Shown here: positions 46,709 through 58,646 of the stretch, one piece after another | How positions within the stretch are numbered: position 1 is the first letter of the stretch | Layout of the letters: each line of letters begins with the position of its first letter | DNA from: Cryptomeria japonica | Lineage: Eukaryota; Streptophyta; Pinopsida; Cupressales; Cupressaceae | Length of the DNA: 64,000 nt | Assembly (NCBI RefSeq): GCF_030272615.1 | Contig: NC_081406.1 | Span: 236,201,922 to 236,265,921 of the forward strand | Direction of reading: 5' to 3' | Position numbers and translations under genes: made by a program | Notes under the pieces: generated by a model | What the model was told of the DNA's origin: nothing | The model's input: the letters and a program-made list of their open reading frames with translations, nothing else | Databases searched by the model: none

Positions 46709-46766
46709 TATTTGATTTTTATGTTGATTTATTTGATTAGGGTTTGATATTTATATCTTATACTCT

Positions 46767-46776
46767 CTATAAAAGG
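46767..46776 (+). promoter_or_regulatory. TATA-box-like site in repeat R copy c
   Basis: CTATAAAAGG, the counterpart of 28875-28884. Confidence 0.45.
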
Positions 46777-47075
46777 AAAACATAGTCTAAAATCCTTAGG
46801 AATGAGATCTCCTTATAGAGTGACTAATAGGATTCCAATACTTGATCCTTCTTTGTTGTAGAAACTACCAAAGAGATTTTGGATCATCCAAAGTAAACAT
46901 AGATACATTAAAAAAGTCTATGATCAATGGGTGATTATCTATAAGGGTTGCACTTTCTAGCTAATCTATTATTATTTATCCTTTGATTTATTTCCTATCT
47001 TACACATTTTGTAATTCCCCTCTGATGTGGTCTTTGGCATTCTTGCTTGTTTATGTGGATTTGGCAATGTGCCTA

Positions 47076-48298
47076 TTATTTTCTAATTTACATTTGTATG
47101 TAAATATATCTATGGTATTGTGATCTTAGTATGGATGCTTCATTTTATTGCAGTGTATGGCCTTGAGTGCCTATCTTATTCTTTGTTTGATATATGTGGT
47201 TCATGATTGTTCTAGACACTTGATGTGTTGGGTTACATTATGGTGATTTGTGATTATGTAGTTGCATTGAGATATGTGGTGGTATATGGTGTCTTTGATT
47301 ATTATGATAAATTGATGTAGTGATTCAGAGCTACCATATGAAATATGCTAATTTGATTAATGATTGGAATGTAACAAGTGATGCTAACTTGATTTGTTGA
47401 ATTAAAAGTAGTAAATTATGTTTATGTTATTTAATTTTGTTAAAGAGATTAAATCCTTATTAATAGAATTGATTATATTCATGTTAGACTCAATGGATGG
47501 TTATGATGAAGATGATGTTATTAGGGATCACACCCTTATAACATTTATATATAATGTTCTAATATAAGGTTATAAAACCTTATATACTATATGCTTTATA
47601 AGCATATCCCATTTGAAATAATTATAATCTAATAATTATTAGATTATTAGTTATTTATGAGTGGGGGTTATTGAAAATTTGTGACTAGTAAAGCCACCCT
47701 TCCCCCTATATTTAAGGAGGTTCTCTCTCATTTGAGAGGTGTGAGAATTTGGAGCTTTATGGTGAGTTGTATCACTATGCATATGAGGTATTATTGGTCA
47801 TGTGAAAGTATTGGAGGAGTGTCCCCAGGTTCATGTCTATTTTATGATAGACTATATTTGTAAGTGTTTTACTTAAATGATGCTTTATGGGGTTTTTTAC
47901 CTGAAAGGGTTTTCCCCATGTATACCTTGTGTAATGTGTACATTTATGTATTTATGATTCTCATTTCATTTATTTTATGAACTTGTTTATAATGATTAGT
48001 ATCCTAAGATCCTAATTTCTAATAGGTTATAATGCCAATCATTCATGGAATAATTATATGTTTATTGTTGTAATAAAATAATATTGATGTTGTTAGCTAG
48101 TGCAATAAATTAGATGAGATTATTATCATTGATATTTAATTGATGATTAGATGTGAAAAGGATGGTAAATTGCATCATTCATATATATTAGAATGCATGC
48201 AATGTTAGAATCCCCTTTTGGTGATTTTAATTACTTTTTTATTTTTATATATATGTATATGTTTGAGTAGGTACACTTGATGTGTGAATAATAAAGTG
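47076..48298. other. Unclassified AT-rich DNA, host of solo LTR G
   Basis: No gene recognised. A TATATTTAAGG near 47706 and a short 60-codon frame at 47681-47863 could be an old LTR promoter, but no ends were found. Confidence 0.4.
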
Positions 48299-48303
48299 GC
48301 TAC

Positions 48304-49218
48304 TGTTGGGATCTGAGAACACTGAGAGGGGGGTGAATCAGTGTTCTATCGGAATCAACAATTTTTAACTTTCTAAACCATGCATGTATGTACCTATAAA
48401 CAAATAAGCATATAACAAGAAGAAAATAAACCATCCACATAAATGAACACCATAACACACAGAATTTATACATGGAAAACCTCAATAACAAAAAAGCCAC
48501 AGTGGGATTTGTGACCCACAATATCAGTTCACTAGCCCTATGAAAAGATATTACATATAACAGGGGCCTACACTTGTAGGAAGGCACACTGCTTAGAGAA
48601 TACTACTCGTCACTAAAGAGCCTAATTGACTACAAGCTTTCTATCAAAGTAAATTACTGAAAATAAACTCAAGAATGCATCTACTATGCCAGATAGAGTT
48701 TCGGTTCTGGTTCTGCTCTGTATCGGTTCACAAACTTGAACTATTACCGGTATTAATTCTCCTCCAAGAATGCTTTCCATGCTATCTATAGATCATTGCA
48801 TGATATAATGTTCGCATACAAAAATGATCTCCATACATATATTTCGCATCTCACAGTTCTGCTATAACTATATATGTCTATCATCTATTCCATCACAATA
48901 CCATCCTATTAAATTGACCTAGCAGACTGACTTATATACCTAGTACACATGATATACCTTATGTCGGCTTACAATGCAGTTACAAAAGATATTCAATGTT
49001 GGCCTCGACAATAAATACAAAATGATTTACTAAATAATTCTTCCTTGATGTCGGCTTCCTTGAAGTATTGATGTCGGTGTCGGTGCTGGTGTAGGCTTGA
49101 ATGCTTCCAATGTCGGTATCTACTGGTATATGCCTCCTAGTGTCGGTTTGTGACTTCCATCAGATCTTGTTTCCATCAATGACAACAAAATGAATCCAAT
49201 GAGTGTCAATTGCCAATA
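48304..49218 (-). mobile_element. Solo LTR G, copia type
   Basis: 915 bp flanked by exact GCTAC duplications (48299-48303 and 49219-49223). The plus-strand start TGTTGGGATC and the GGGGGGTGAATCAG run near it match the layout of the C and D LTRs on the minus strand. The inner end reads CCAATA where CCAACA is expected. The GGTTTTCCATG block is at about 48474-48484 on the minus strand. No internal region remains, so it arose by recombination between two LTRs. Confidence 0.87.
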
Positions 49219-49223
49219 GCTAC

Positions 49224-50237
49224 AAGTACATGGCATTGACTTCACCTAGCTCTATAGGTTCGAGCATGCCCATATCCCAAATAGTTGTTTGAAGTGACAG
49301 CACATTGGCTGGGCATTAATGTTACCCATCCATAGCAATCATTCTAAATTGGATGATTTTTCTTAAGTCATGTGGTTATACCTTTGGCTACCAATTTGTT
49401 AATACATATTTGTAATGACTAGTAAAAATTGTTTGTGCATAGTCAGTCATATGTGAATTGTTGTCATTTAATATGCATAAATTAGGGATATTTTAATGCT
49501 ACTATGTTGAATTAATATTTAATTGTGAAATATATCTTATATGTATTTGATTTAATCTAGAATGCATGATTTTATATTTGGTGTCTTTTGGGAGTTAATT
49601 GGCTTTATTACTCTAATTTTGTTTTAATATTTTTATATTCACACTTCAAAATATGAGTTTATATTTGTATTTTGGAGTTCATTTTCAGCACTTCATCTAT
49701 TTTTCATGAATTTTCTCCCAAAATCCTAAATGTGAAAGTCAAATTGTTCTTTGGAGGTGATTGAATGGATGAAATTTTGTGGGGTGAGGTTCATTTGAAT
49801 CATGTTGGTGAACTCTTTGGGCTATCCACTTTTCATGGCCTCTTCTGGCATGTTTGGCTTTCATTTTAATTTTAAATTTGTCTCCCAATTGAAGGTATGA
49901 GTACTTAAGCTCTCAATTGTTCTTCAATTTGAGTGCTTAAATCCTGTTTGAAATAATTTATGAAATGATTTATAACCCTTCTATTGTTTCAATTTAGTCT
50001 TTCATTGAGTATTTGAATTTATTGTTTGAGTTTAAAAAATGTATGCTTTCAAATTTGAAAATATTAGTTTGCATGGGGAAACTATGCCCAAATTTTATTA
50101 TATGGGTGAAATGGAAATTTTATTTTATTTTTGTTTTGTGTAGTAGAGGACCGATAGGTTTTCTTGAATTTTTAACTTATGAAGTTTTAATTTTTAAGCT
50201 TTTTGGAGGTCCATCAATGGTGGATGGCCTCCATGAC
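49224..50237. other. Unclassified AT-rich DNA
   Basis: No gene or repeat recognised; the frame at 50013-50240 has no domain. Confidence 0.5.
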
Positions 50238-50242
50238 TAGTT

Positions 50243-51801
50243 TAATCATTCTGATACTAAATGTAAGTACAGATCCAATAGCCAACAAGATGAGAGGGGG
50301 GGGTTGAATCATACAAACTTAATCTTCTATAAAAATATTAGATTCAACCTCAATAACATATACTTTAGTAATATAACCAAAACTATTAAACATGGAAATT
50401 CAAAAGCATATAAACATCATAAACCTCATAACACCAGATTTAATGTGGAAACCCAAGTAGGGAAAAACCACTATGGGATTTTGGACCCACTAAGAAATAT
50501 ACTCTTCTAGAGTATGCTTGGTTAAAAGAAAATCCTGTTAAAGATTACAAACACATTGCTAGATGTGACCCGGTTAAGGGATTTCCCTCAGATCTGTTAG
50601 GATCTTCACCTTGTTAGAAGTGACCTTGTTAAAGGATTTCAAACACTCAATCAGAATGTCACCTTGCTAGAGGGTTTTACAAATAAGACTGTTAAGTCCA
50701 CTCAGTTAAGAGATTTTCTGTCACTTTCACAAAATAATAGTAATAAAAATCTACTTGCAACTTCACATCTAAAATGCTAAAGCATATTCTTATTTTTTCA
50801 ATACAATCTAGACATAGAACTAATCTTGTCCATCTGCTGGGCTTCTATACTCTAATATTCAAATAGGTCTTCAAGCTTCTGTGCTCGGTAATCACTATGT
50901 AGCATTCCTGTGCATACACCTGCCTGCATACATTGTTTATCAACAGTTCCCTATTTATAAACAATTAGCTAATCGCTTAATCTCCTTGATCACATTTCCC
51001 ATGATCAATCATAGCCATCAGATCTTCAATCTTGTCCAGGTTCAATGTATCCTTCGATCTGAAAAATGTTTTAGCCCATCTTGGAACTTGCATATATTTC
51101 TTGGAACTTGTGCTAGGGTATTGCGGTTCAATCTGAGCTATAGATCTTCATGCCGATCTTCCTTTGCCTTAGATTCATTAACAAAATTCATGTGCAGCAT
51201 ACCAATCATTTAATCAGTTCCAGCTCATCAGCTTCCTTCATTAAATAAAGCATGTAACCATTTAATGCATTCTATTATAGCTCGGTTACAACTCGGTAAA
51301 AAATTGGTAACAACTCATTAAATACTAAACTTCACTCAGTAGACATTCCACCTTCATTAACTGATAGCGATAACCTTAGGGTTTACCGACTAGGTTCCTT
51401 AGGGTTTACTGACTAGGTTCTTTACTTGATAAGATAGTATAGTATTAACCTTACAATTTACAACATATGCATGATGTTAAAACAATCTAAACATCATGAT
51501 CTCATCATTGTCTGACTCGATAATAGTTGCCCATTGAATACCTTATTCATCCTCTTATTCATCATATTCTTTCTTGTGTCTTTTACCGACATCTTTATAT
51601 TCTTCAAATCATACTTCTCAAGATATGGCAACATCATACTGAATTAGAAAATCAATTTCTTGACATCAATGAAAAAATAATAATATCAAGACAGTAAACA
51701 TCCTTAATCAGTTATATCCATAATCATCAACAACCTTCTCAATATCCTTATTAAAATGTCAACAATCTTTCATTGTCTGTTATAATGTTATATTGCCAAC
51801 A
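50243..51801 (-). repeat. 3' LTR of element D
   Basis: 1559 bp. The minus strand begins TGTTGGCAATATAAC. Its far end reads GATTA where the 5' LTR reads ATCA. The G-run GAGAGGGGGGGG at 50289-50301 has expanded relative to the 5' LTR (GAGAGGGGG). Confidence 0.95.
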
Positions 51802-51816
51802 ATCTCCCCCTTTTGT
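51802..51816 (-). other. Polypurine tract of element D
   Basis: Minus strand ACAAAAGGGGGAGAT adjoining the 3' LTR. Confidence 0.87.
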
Positions 51817-52238
51817 ATTAATGGCAAAACCAATTGATTTGACCTTAAAATATTCGGATTGTTGTGATTCTGAAATGCTGAAATGCTCTCCCCCATACAT
51901 TAGACTTCTCCTATTTTCTTCAGTCTTCTTTCCAATCTGTAGTCTTCTCAATTTTCTCCCCCTAAAATTAGTCTTCCCCCCCCTTGACAACAATGCCAAA
52001 AAGTAAAGAACTAAAACATAATTTATTTCTGTATGAAGTGAATTCCTGCTGTTGTGTACCAATTCAGTCTCGGTTAGAGCATTTTGTCTTCAATTCATGT
52101 TCCCTGTATTGTTTCCTGTAATATTTCCTGTAATAATTCCTATACACCTTTAGAAAACATCATAAAGTGTGTAATGCAGCATCAACTCCTAAAAGATGTT
52201 CGTTAGAGTCAACGGATTGATGCTTTCACCGAACTCAG

Positions 52239-52772
52239 TCAGTGAGTAGAAGATAGTGGTAGGACCCCTAACTTACTTCTGAGATATTCAAAAGTGTCCA
52301 TTGGTAGTGGCTTGGTGAAGATATCTGCTATTTGTTCCTTTGTGCTAACATAGTCCAACACCACTTTCTTCTCCTGAGCTTCTTCTCTAAGATAATGATA
52401 TTTGATAGAGATGTGCTTTGTCTTTGAGTGCATAACAAGATTCTTTGAAATGTTAATGGCACCAGTATTGTCATAGAATATAGTTACTAGCTTGGTAACT
52501 TTCTCATTTATACCTTCCAATAGTTGTTTGATCCATGCAATGTTGGTACAATTCAATGCTGCAGCAACATATTCAGCTTCTGCTATTGACTGTGAAACAC
52601 ATCCTTGTTTCTTGCTAAGCCAACTCACTAGTCTTTCTCCTAAAAAGAAAGCTCCTCCACTTGTTCTTTTTCTGTCATCAATGTTGCCTGCCCAATCAGC
52701 ATCAGTATAAACTTTTAAATCAAAATAATTTCCTTTCTGATATACTAAGCCATAATCCTCTATGCCTTTCAA
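52239..52772 (-). pseudogene. Copia RNase H (element D)
   Basis: 177 codons with all the expected landmarks in order: YTDADWAG, SIAEAEY, FYDN, HISIKYHYLREE and DIFTKPL. It degrades the RNA strand during reverse transcription. It is separated from the reverse transcriptase by a one-base frameshift near 52770, so it is not in frame with the rest of the polyprotein. The domain itself looks intact. Confidence 0.92.
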
Positions 52773-53278
52773 GTATCTAAAAATCTTTTGATTGCTCTCA
52801 TGTGTGTTTCCATAGGGTCTGCAGAGAATCTTGCAACTATACCTACTACATGTGCTATGTCTGGTCTACTGTGAACAACATATTGTAGTTTTCTAATCAT
52901 GGATCGGTAAAGTGTCTCATCAATAGATGTAGATTCATCATTCTTTGATAATTTATAGTTGGTAGTCATAGGAGTACTTACTGGTTTTGAATCCTCCATT
53001 CCAAATTTCTTCAAGATTTCCTTTATGTACTTGGATTGAGTAATGAAAATCTCATTTTTCATTTGCAGTATCTGTAAACCTATAAAATATTTCATCTCAC
53101 CGATTAATGACATCTCAAATTCTTTGCTCATTTCATTTCCAAAGTTCTTGCATAAAGAGTCATTTCCACAAAATATAATATCATCAACAAATATGGCTAA
53201 GATCAGTATTCCATTTTCATCATTTTTCATGTACATATTGTTGTTCTCACTTATCCTTATAAAACCAATCTTAATCAA
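52769..53278 (-). pseudogene. Copia reverse transcriptase C-terminal half (element D)
   Basis: 169 codons carrying the catalytic motif LAIFVDDIIFCG, then MKYFIGLQI, KPVSTPM and RSMIRKLQYVVHSRPDIAH. One-base frameshifts bound it on both sides (near 53278 and 52770). The active-site Asp pair is retained. Confidence 0.93.
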
Positions 53279-55044
53279 ATAGAGTGCAATCTTTCATACC
53301 ATGCTCTAGGTGCTTGTTTCAAACCATATAAAGCTTTGTTCAATTTACATACCTTATCTTTATTCTTGTCTTCAACAAATCCTTCAGGTTGTTCAATAAA
53401 AACTTCTTCTAATATTCCATACAGAAATGTAGATTTGACATCCATTTGATATACTTGGAGGTTTTCGAAAGTAGCATATGCCAACAATGTTCTTACTCCT
53501 TCAAGTCTAGCAACAGGTGCAAAAGTTTCACCATAATCAATTCCTTCTTCTTGAGCATAACCTTTGCAAACTAGTCTTGCTTTGTTTCGAAAGACCTCTC
53601 CTTTTTCATTTAGCTTGTTTCTAAAAATCCACTTTGTACCGATTACATTTTTGTCCTTTGGTCTTGGGATTAGTGTCCATGTGTCATTCTTCTTGATTTG
53701 ATCAATCTCTTCTGTCATAGCATTTATCCAATCTTCACTGTTAAATGCTTCTTTCACTATTCTCGGTTCAAATTCAAATATCAAACATGTGTTTTGTCTC
53801 AGTTTGTTCCTTGTCATCACTGGATCATCCTTATCTCCTATAATCTGACTTGGTGCATGATGTCTTCTGACATACTTGGCTAATATAGGCTTGGTAGGCT
53901 CTGTATGATCTTCTTCATCACTCGGTAACTGGATATTCTCTTCATTTTCCTCAACAGTCTTCTCGGTAAGACTTCTCAGTTGAACATAGATAAATTCATC
54001 ATAGTCTTCTGGTTCCTTGGAATTTCCTTCATCATTTCTTTCTGCAATTTCATCAATTTTCACATTTGCACTTTCTACTATTTTGTTAGATGATTTGATC
54101 AGACATTTAAATGCTTTGCTTCTAGAGGAATAACCTAGAAATGTTCCTTCTTCACTTTTCTGATCAAACTTGCCATTTCTATCATCTTTGTGAACATAGC
54201 ATCTACTTCCAAAGATTTTAAAATAACTTACATTAGGTTTCTTATCATACCAGATTTCATATGGTGTCTTTAAAGTACCTTTCTTCAATTGTACTCGGTT
54301 CAGGGTGTAAACAATTGTGCTTATTGCTTCTCTCCAAAATGTTTGTGCCACTTTCTTTTCAATCATTAGTGTTCTAGCACAATCCACAATAGATCTGTTT
54401 CTTCTCTCAGCTATTCCATTTTGCCGTGGAGTTCTCAATGCAGAGACTTGTCTTTTAATACCATGATCATTGCAGAATAAATTGAATTCATCAGATGTCA
54501 ACTCTCCTCCTCTATCTGATCTAAGACATTTCAGTTGTCTTCCTATTTTATTTTCAACTCTTGCCTTGTACCATTTAAACACTTGAAAAGCTTTTGATTT
54601 TTCTTTTAAAAACATTACTGACATCATCCTTGAATAGTCATCCACAAATAATATGAAATATTTATCACCATAATAACTTTGAACTTTCATAGGACCACAA
54701 ACATCAGTGTGTACTAGATCTAAAATTCCCTTAGAAGTGTAAGACTTACTTGTAAATCTTGATCTCGTCATCTTACCCATCTGGCATCCTCGACACATAG
54801 CATTCTCAGGTTTTTCAAGACTTGGTAGCTCTCTTACTTGGTGCTTCTTACTTATTTTGATCAAATTATCAAAATTTACATTACAAAATCTTTTATGCCA
54901 TAACCAGGTATCATCTATCTTTGCATACAAACACTTATTCTGAGTTGAGTCAAGGTGAAATGTGTTACCTTTTGTTTGTGTCCTGATAGCAGCTAACTTT
55001 CCCTTCTTGTCATGAACTTTGACAATTCCTTTCTGAAATTCTAT
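53275..55044 (-). pseudogene. Copia integrase and reverse transcriptase N-terminal half (element D)
   Basis: A frame of over 550 codons. Pre-integrase zinc region: WLWHKRFCN (second His lost) and CRGCQMGK. Integrase core: HTDVCGPM and FVDDYSR Asp residues, and the Glu in NGIAERRNR. FLGYSSRSKAF follows. The reverse transcriptase begins at WINAMTEEIDQIKKNDTW and runs through RNKARLVCKGYAQ, YQMDVKSTFLYG and ALYGLKQAPRAWYERL before a one-base loss. It is continuous in frame with the protease region except for a stop at about 55045. Confidence 0.95.
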
Positions 55045-55358
55045 TCAGTAACCTGCGTTGTTTAGCTGTGCTACACTCAACAAATTGTATTTCAAACCTT
55101 CAACCCAATAAACATCATTGCATCTTGCATTGTCAAGAAGTGTTATAGATCCTTTACCTTTCACCGGACATGGTGCATCATTACCAAATCTAACATAGCC
55201 TCCATCATAATCTTCTAATATAACAAACTTGTGTTTATCTCCTGTCATATGATGTGAGCATCCACTATCTATGATCCAAGAATCATTAGTGTTTATGTGA
55301 GATATTAGGGCTTTTTCCTCATACCTTTCTTCATCTGATCCATCTTTGATAGCCACAT
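55045..55358 (-). pseudogene. Copia protease (element D)
   Basis: Contains WIIDSGCSHHMTG with an intact D-S-G active site, then YDGGYVRFGN and YNLLSVAQL. It ends at an in-frame TAA after NNAGY. It lies in a different frame from gag, with the shift at about 55360. Confidence 0.92.
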
Positions 55359-55361
55359 AAA

Positions 55362-56417
55362 CTACTTCCTCATATCAGTGTCATCTGATTTATCATCATT
55401 GGATTCCTCATCAGCTATTAAGCATGTCTTTCTATCTCTTCTTCTAAAGTCTCGGTGTCCTCTGTAATGATTATCATTTTGTCTGTCATCTTGGTAATCT
55501 CTCTTTTCAGTAGAATCTTTGTCAGTACAGTTAGAAGCCATATGTCCTATCTTATGACAATTGAAACATTTGAAAGGTAGTTTTCCTTTATACTTACCTT
55601 TGCCTCTCGGTAACCTTTTGGCTAATAGTGCTTCAAACTCTTCTTGCTTTCTGATTTCCTCATATAGTTTGTGTACTTCTTCCATGTTCTTGCAAAATCT
55701 TTCACTTGCTCCACTGTGATCTCCTTTAGAGTACTTATACTTTCTTTCATTTAAATCATTAGATTCATCAAGATGAAAAGAACTAAATGCAGATTCAACT
55801 TTATTTACCGAAGATCCACTGTTATCAAAGTTACTTAACTCAAATGCATGTAGCTTACCAATAGTAGCATATAAAGAAACTAGCATATTAGGTACAGACC
55901 TCAATTCATTGATTGCAGAGACTCGGATTGCATAAGCCGATAGAAGGGTTCTCAACAACTTACTTGTTATATCCCTTTCTTCAATAGTTCCACCTACTCC
56001 TTTGATTTGATTGTCAATCTCCTTTAGTCTTGTACTGTACTGAGCTATGTTTTCACCTTCATTCATCCTCATAGATTCAAGTTGTCCTCTTAGACTATCT
56101 ACTTTTGTTCTTTGAACATGTTCATCTCCTCCATACACTAATATGAGCTTATCCCATATTGCCTTTGCATCATTGCAGCCTTCTAGATCATTAAACTCTG
56201 AATCGGTCAACACAGATGTTATTTCAATCATTTCTTAAATATGTTCTTGCTTTGCCTTTATCTCTTCCATAGTCAATGGATAGGTGTTCGGTGTAACAAA
56301 ATCATTCTCCAGATAGTATACAACATATTCTCCAACTCCTGATAGATGCAACTTCATCATATTCTGCCATGTAGAGAAACTTGACTTGTTCAACTTCAGT
56401 GCATCCCTCTTATACAT
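55362..56417 (-). pseudogene. Copia gag (element D)
   Basis: Starts at ATG 56415-56417 (MYKRDALKLN), about 50 bp after the primer-binding site. It has one in-frame stop at 56235-56237. UBN2-type Gag core (NDAKAIWDKLILVYGG...), a K/E/R-rich stretch, and one perfect zinc knuckle CFNCHKIGHMASNC. It forms the particle and binds RNA. The frame is lost just before protease. Confidence 0.93.
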
Positions 56418-56467
56418 TTTTGGATCTTTAACTCAAGTGCCTTTAAACTTTTCTTCTAGACTCCAAT

Positions 56468-56479
56468 GCTCTGATACCA
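56468..56479 (-). other. Primer-binding site, initiator tRNA-Met type (D)
   Basis: Minus strand TGGTATCAGAGC, two bases from the 5' LTR. Confidence 0.95.
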
Positions 56480-56481
56480 AT

Positions 56482-58002
56482 TGATAATTCTAATACTAAA
56501 TGTAAGTACAAATCCAATTGCCAACAAGATGAGAGGGGGAATCATACAAACTTAATCTTCTATAAAAACATCAGATTCAACCTCAGTAACATATACTTTA
56601 GTAATATAACCAAAACTATTAAACATGAAAACTCAAAAGCATATAAACATCATAAACCTCATAACACCAGATTTAACGTGGAAACCCAAATAGGGAAAAA
56701 CCACTATGGAATTTGAGACCCACTAAGAAATATACTCTTCTAGAGTATGCTCGGTTAAAAGCAAATCCTGTTAAAGATTACAAACACATTGCTAGATGTG
56801 ACCCAGTTAAGGGATTTCCCTCAGATCTATTAGGATCTTCACCTTGTTAGAAGTGACCTTGTTAAAGGATTTCAAACACTCAATCAGAATTTCACCTTGC
56901 TAAAGGGTTTTACAAATAAGACTATTAAGTCCACTTGGTTAAGAGATTTTCTGTCACTTTCACAAAATAACAATAATAAAAATCTACCTGCAAATTCACA
57001 TCTAAAATGCTAAAGCAGATTCTTATTTGTTCAATACAATTTAGACATAGAACTAATCTTGTCCATCTGCTGGGCTTCTATACTCTGTTATTCAAACAGG
57101 TCTTCAAGCTTTTGTGCTCAGTAATCACTATGTAGTATCCCTATGCATACACTTGCCCGCATACATTGTTTATCAATAATTCCCTATTTATAAACAATTA
57201 GCTAACCGCTTAATCTCCTTGATCACATTTCGCATGATCAATCATAGACATCAAATCTTCAATCTTGTCTAGGTTCAATGTTTCTTTCGATCTGAAAAAT
57301 GTTTTACCCCGTCTTGGAACTTGCATATATTTCCTAGAACTTGTGCTAGGGTATTGTGGTTCAATCTGAGTTGTAGATCTTCATGCCAATCTTCCTTTGC
57401 CTTAGATTCATTAACAAACTTCATGCATGGCATACCAATCATTTAATCAGTTCTAGCTCATCAGCTTCCTTCATTAAATAACACATGTAACCATTTAATG
57501 CATAATGTTATAGCTCAGTTACAACTCGGTAACAACTCGGTAAATACTAAACTTCACTCTCGATAGACATTCCACCTTCATTAACCGATAGCGATAACCT
57601 TAGGGTTTACCGACTAGGTTCTTTGCTTGATAAGATAGTATAGTATTAACCTTACAACTTACAACATATGTATGATGTTAAAACAATCTAAACATCATTA
57701 TCTCATCATTGTCTGACTCAATAATAGTTTCCCATTGAATACCTTATTCATCCCCTTATTCATCATATTCTTTCCTGTGTCTTTTACCAACATCGTTATA
57801 TTCTTCAAATCATACTTCTCAAGATATGGCAACATCATACTGAATTAGAAAATCAATTTCTTGACATCAATAACAAAATAATAATATCAAGACACTAAAC
57901 ATCCTTAATCAGTTATATCCATAATCATCAACAACCTTCTCAATATCCTTATTAAAATGTCAACAATCTTTCATTGTCTATTATAATGCTATATTGCCAA
58001 CA
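56482..58002 (-). repeat. 5' LTR of element D
   Basis: 1521 bp, pairs with 50243-51801, followed by TAGTT. Confidence 0.95.
57182..57195 (-). promoter_or_regulatory. TATA box of the 5' LTR of element D
   Basis: Minus strand GTTTATAAATAGGG, a strong TATA, conserved in the other LTR near 50951-50964. Confidence 0.65.
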
Positions 58003-58007
58003 TAGTT

Positions 58008-58646
58008 TTTAGCCAAATTAGATATATTTGTAAAAGTGATAATTTGATGTTCTAAATATGATTTTATTAGGTGGATTATTCATACTATATGTGTAAATTT
58101 TATTACCGGATTGATTCAAATACATTTTTGGCAATATGGTCAATTAAATGTATTGTGGTTGTATGTAAAATGGAAATGTGAATATGATTATTTGATGTGT
58201 ATTGAGAATTGTTGGGCTCAATTGATCAAGTAAATGGTCTTGCATATTGTTATCTTTATCATTTTATTTCATGTTTGGATTTCTTGATCCTAGGGTAGGT
58301 AATATAGTCAATGTTGGCAGTGGTGTCCAATGGGGGTGAAGACACAAAGGGATTGCCAGGGTAACTCATTGGGCATTTTAGTTAACCAAGTGAAAATAGT
58401 AATTTAAATTTGGGTTGGGATAACATATTAAACAAGAATAAGTCAATTCCCCTCTCATGCCTTAAGCTCTTGTATAGACTAAGGATGAGTTGGGAAGGCC
58501 TGATCATCCATGGGTCATTGATCTGCAATGATAGAGTATCCTCATCTATATGAGATGACTACTCAGTTCTATGTGAGTCATCCCTTCAAACTACCTGATG
58601 ACACTCCTCGCTCTTGTTCTCTATGTACCTAGCCCTATAGATACAA
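58008..58646. other. Unclassified spacer
   Basis: No gene recognised between elements D and E. Confidence 0.5.

Larger units (their letters stand above)
46011..47075 (+). repeat. Dispersed repeat R, copy c, right part
   Basis: Resumes repeat R after element H and matches 28030-29177 of copy b, including the TATA-like site. The copies diverge after GATTTGG(T/C)(T/A)ATG, at 29177 in b and 47075 here. Confidence 0.85.
50243..58002 (-). mobile_element. Ty1/copia retrotransposon D, nearly complete
   Basis: 7760 bp, minus strand, LTRs 50243-51801 (3') and 56482-58002 (5'), exact TAGTT duplication (50238-50242 and 58003-58007), a primer-binding site and a polypurine tract. One polyprotein region of gag, protease, integrase, reverse transcriptase and RNase H is present with only about five lesions: stops near 56235 and 55045, and frameshifts near 55360, 53278 and 52770. 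It is the best preserved autonomous-type element here. Confidence 0.96.
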
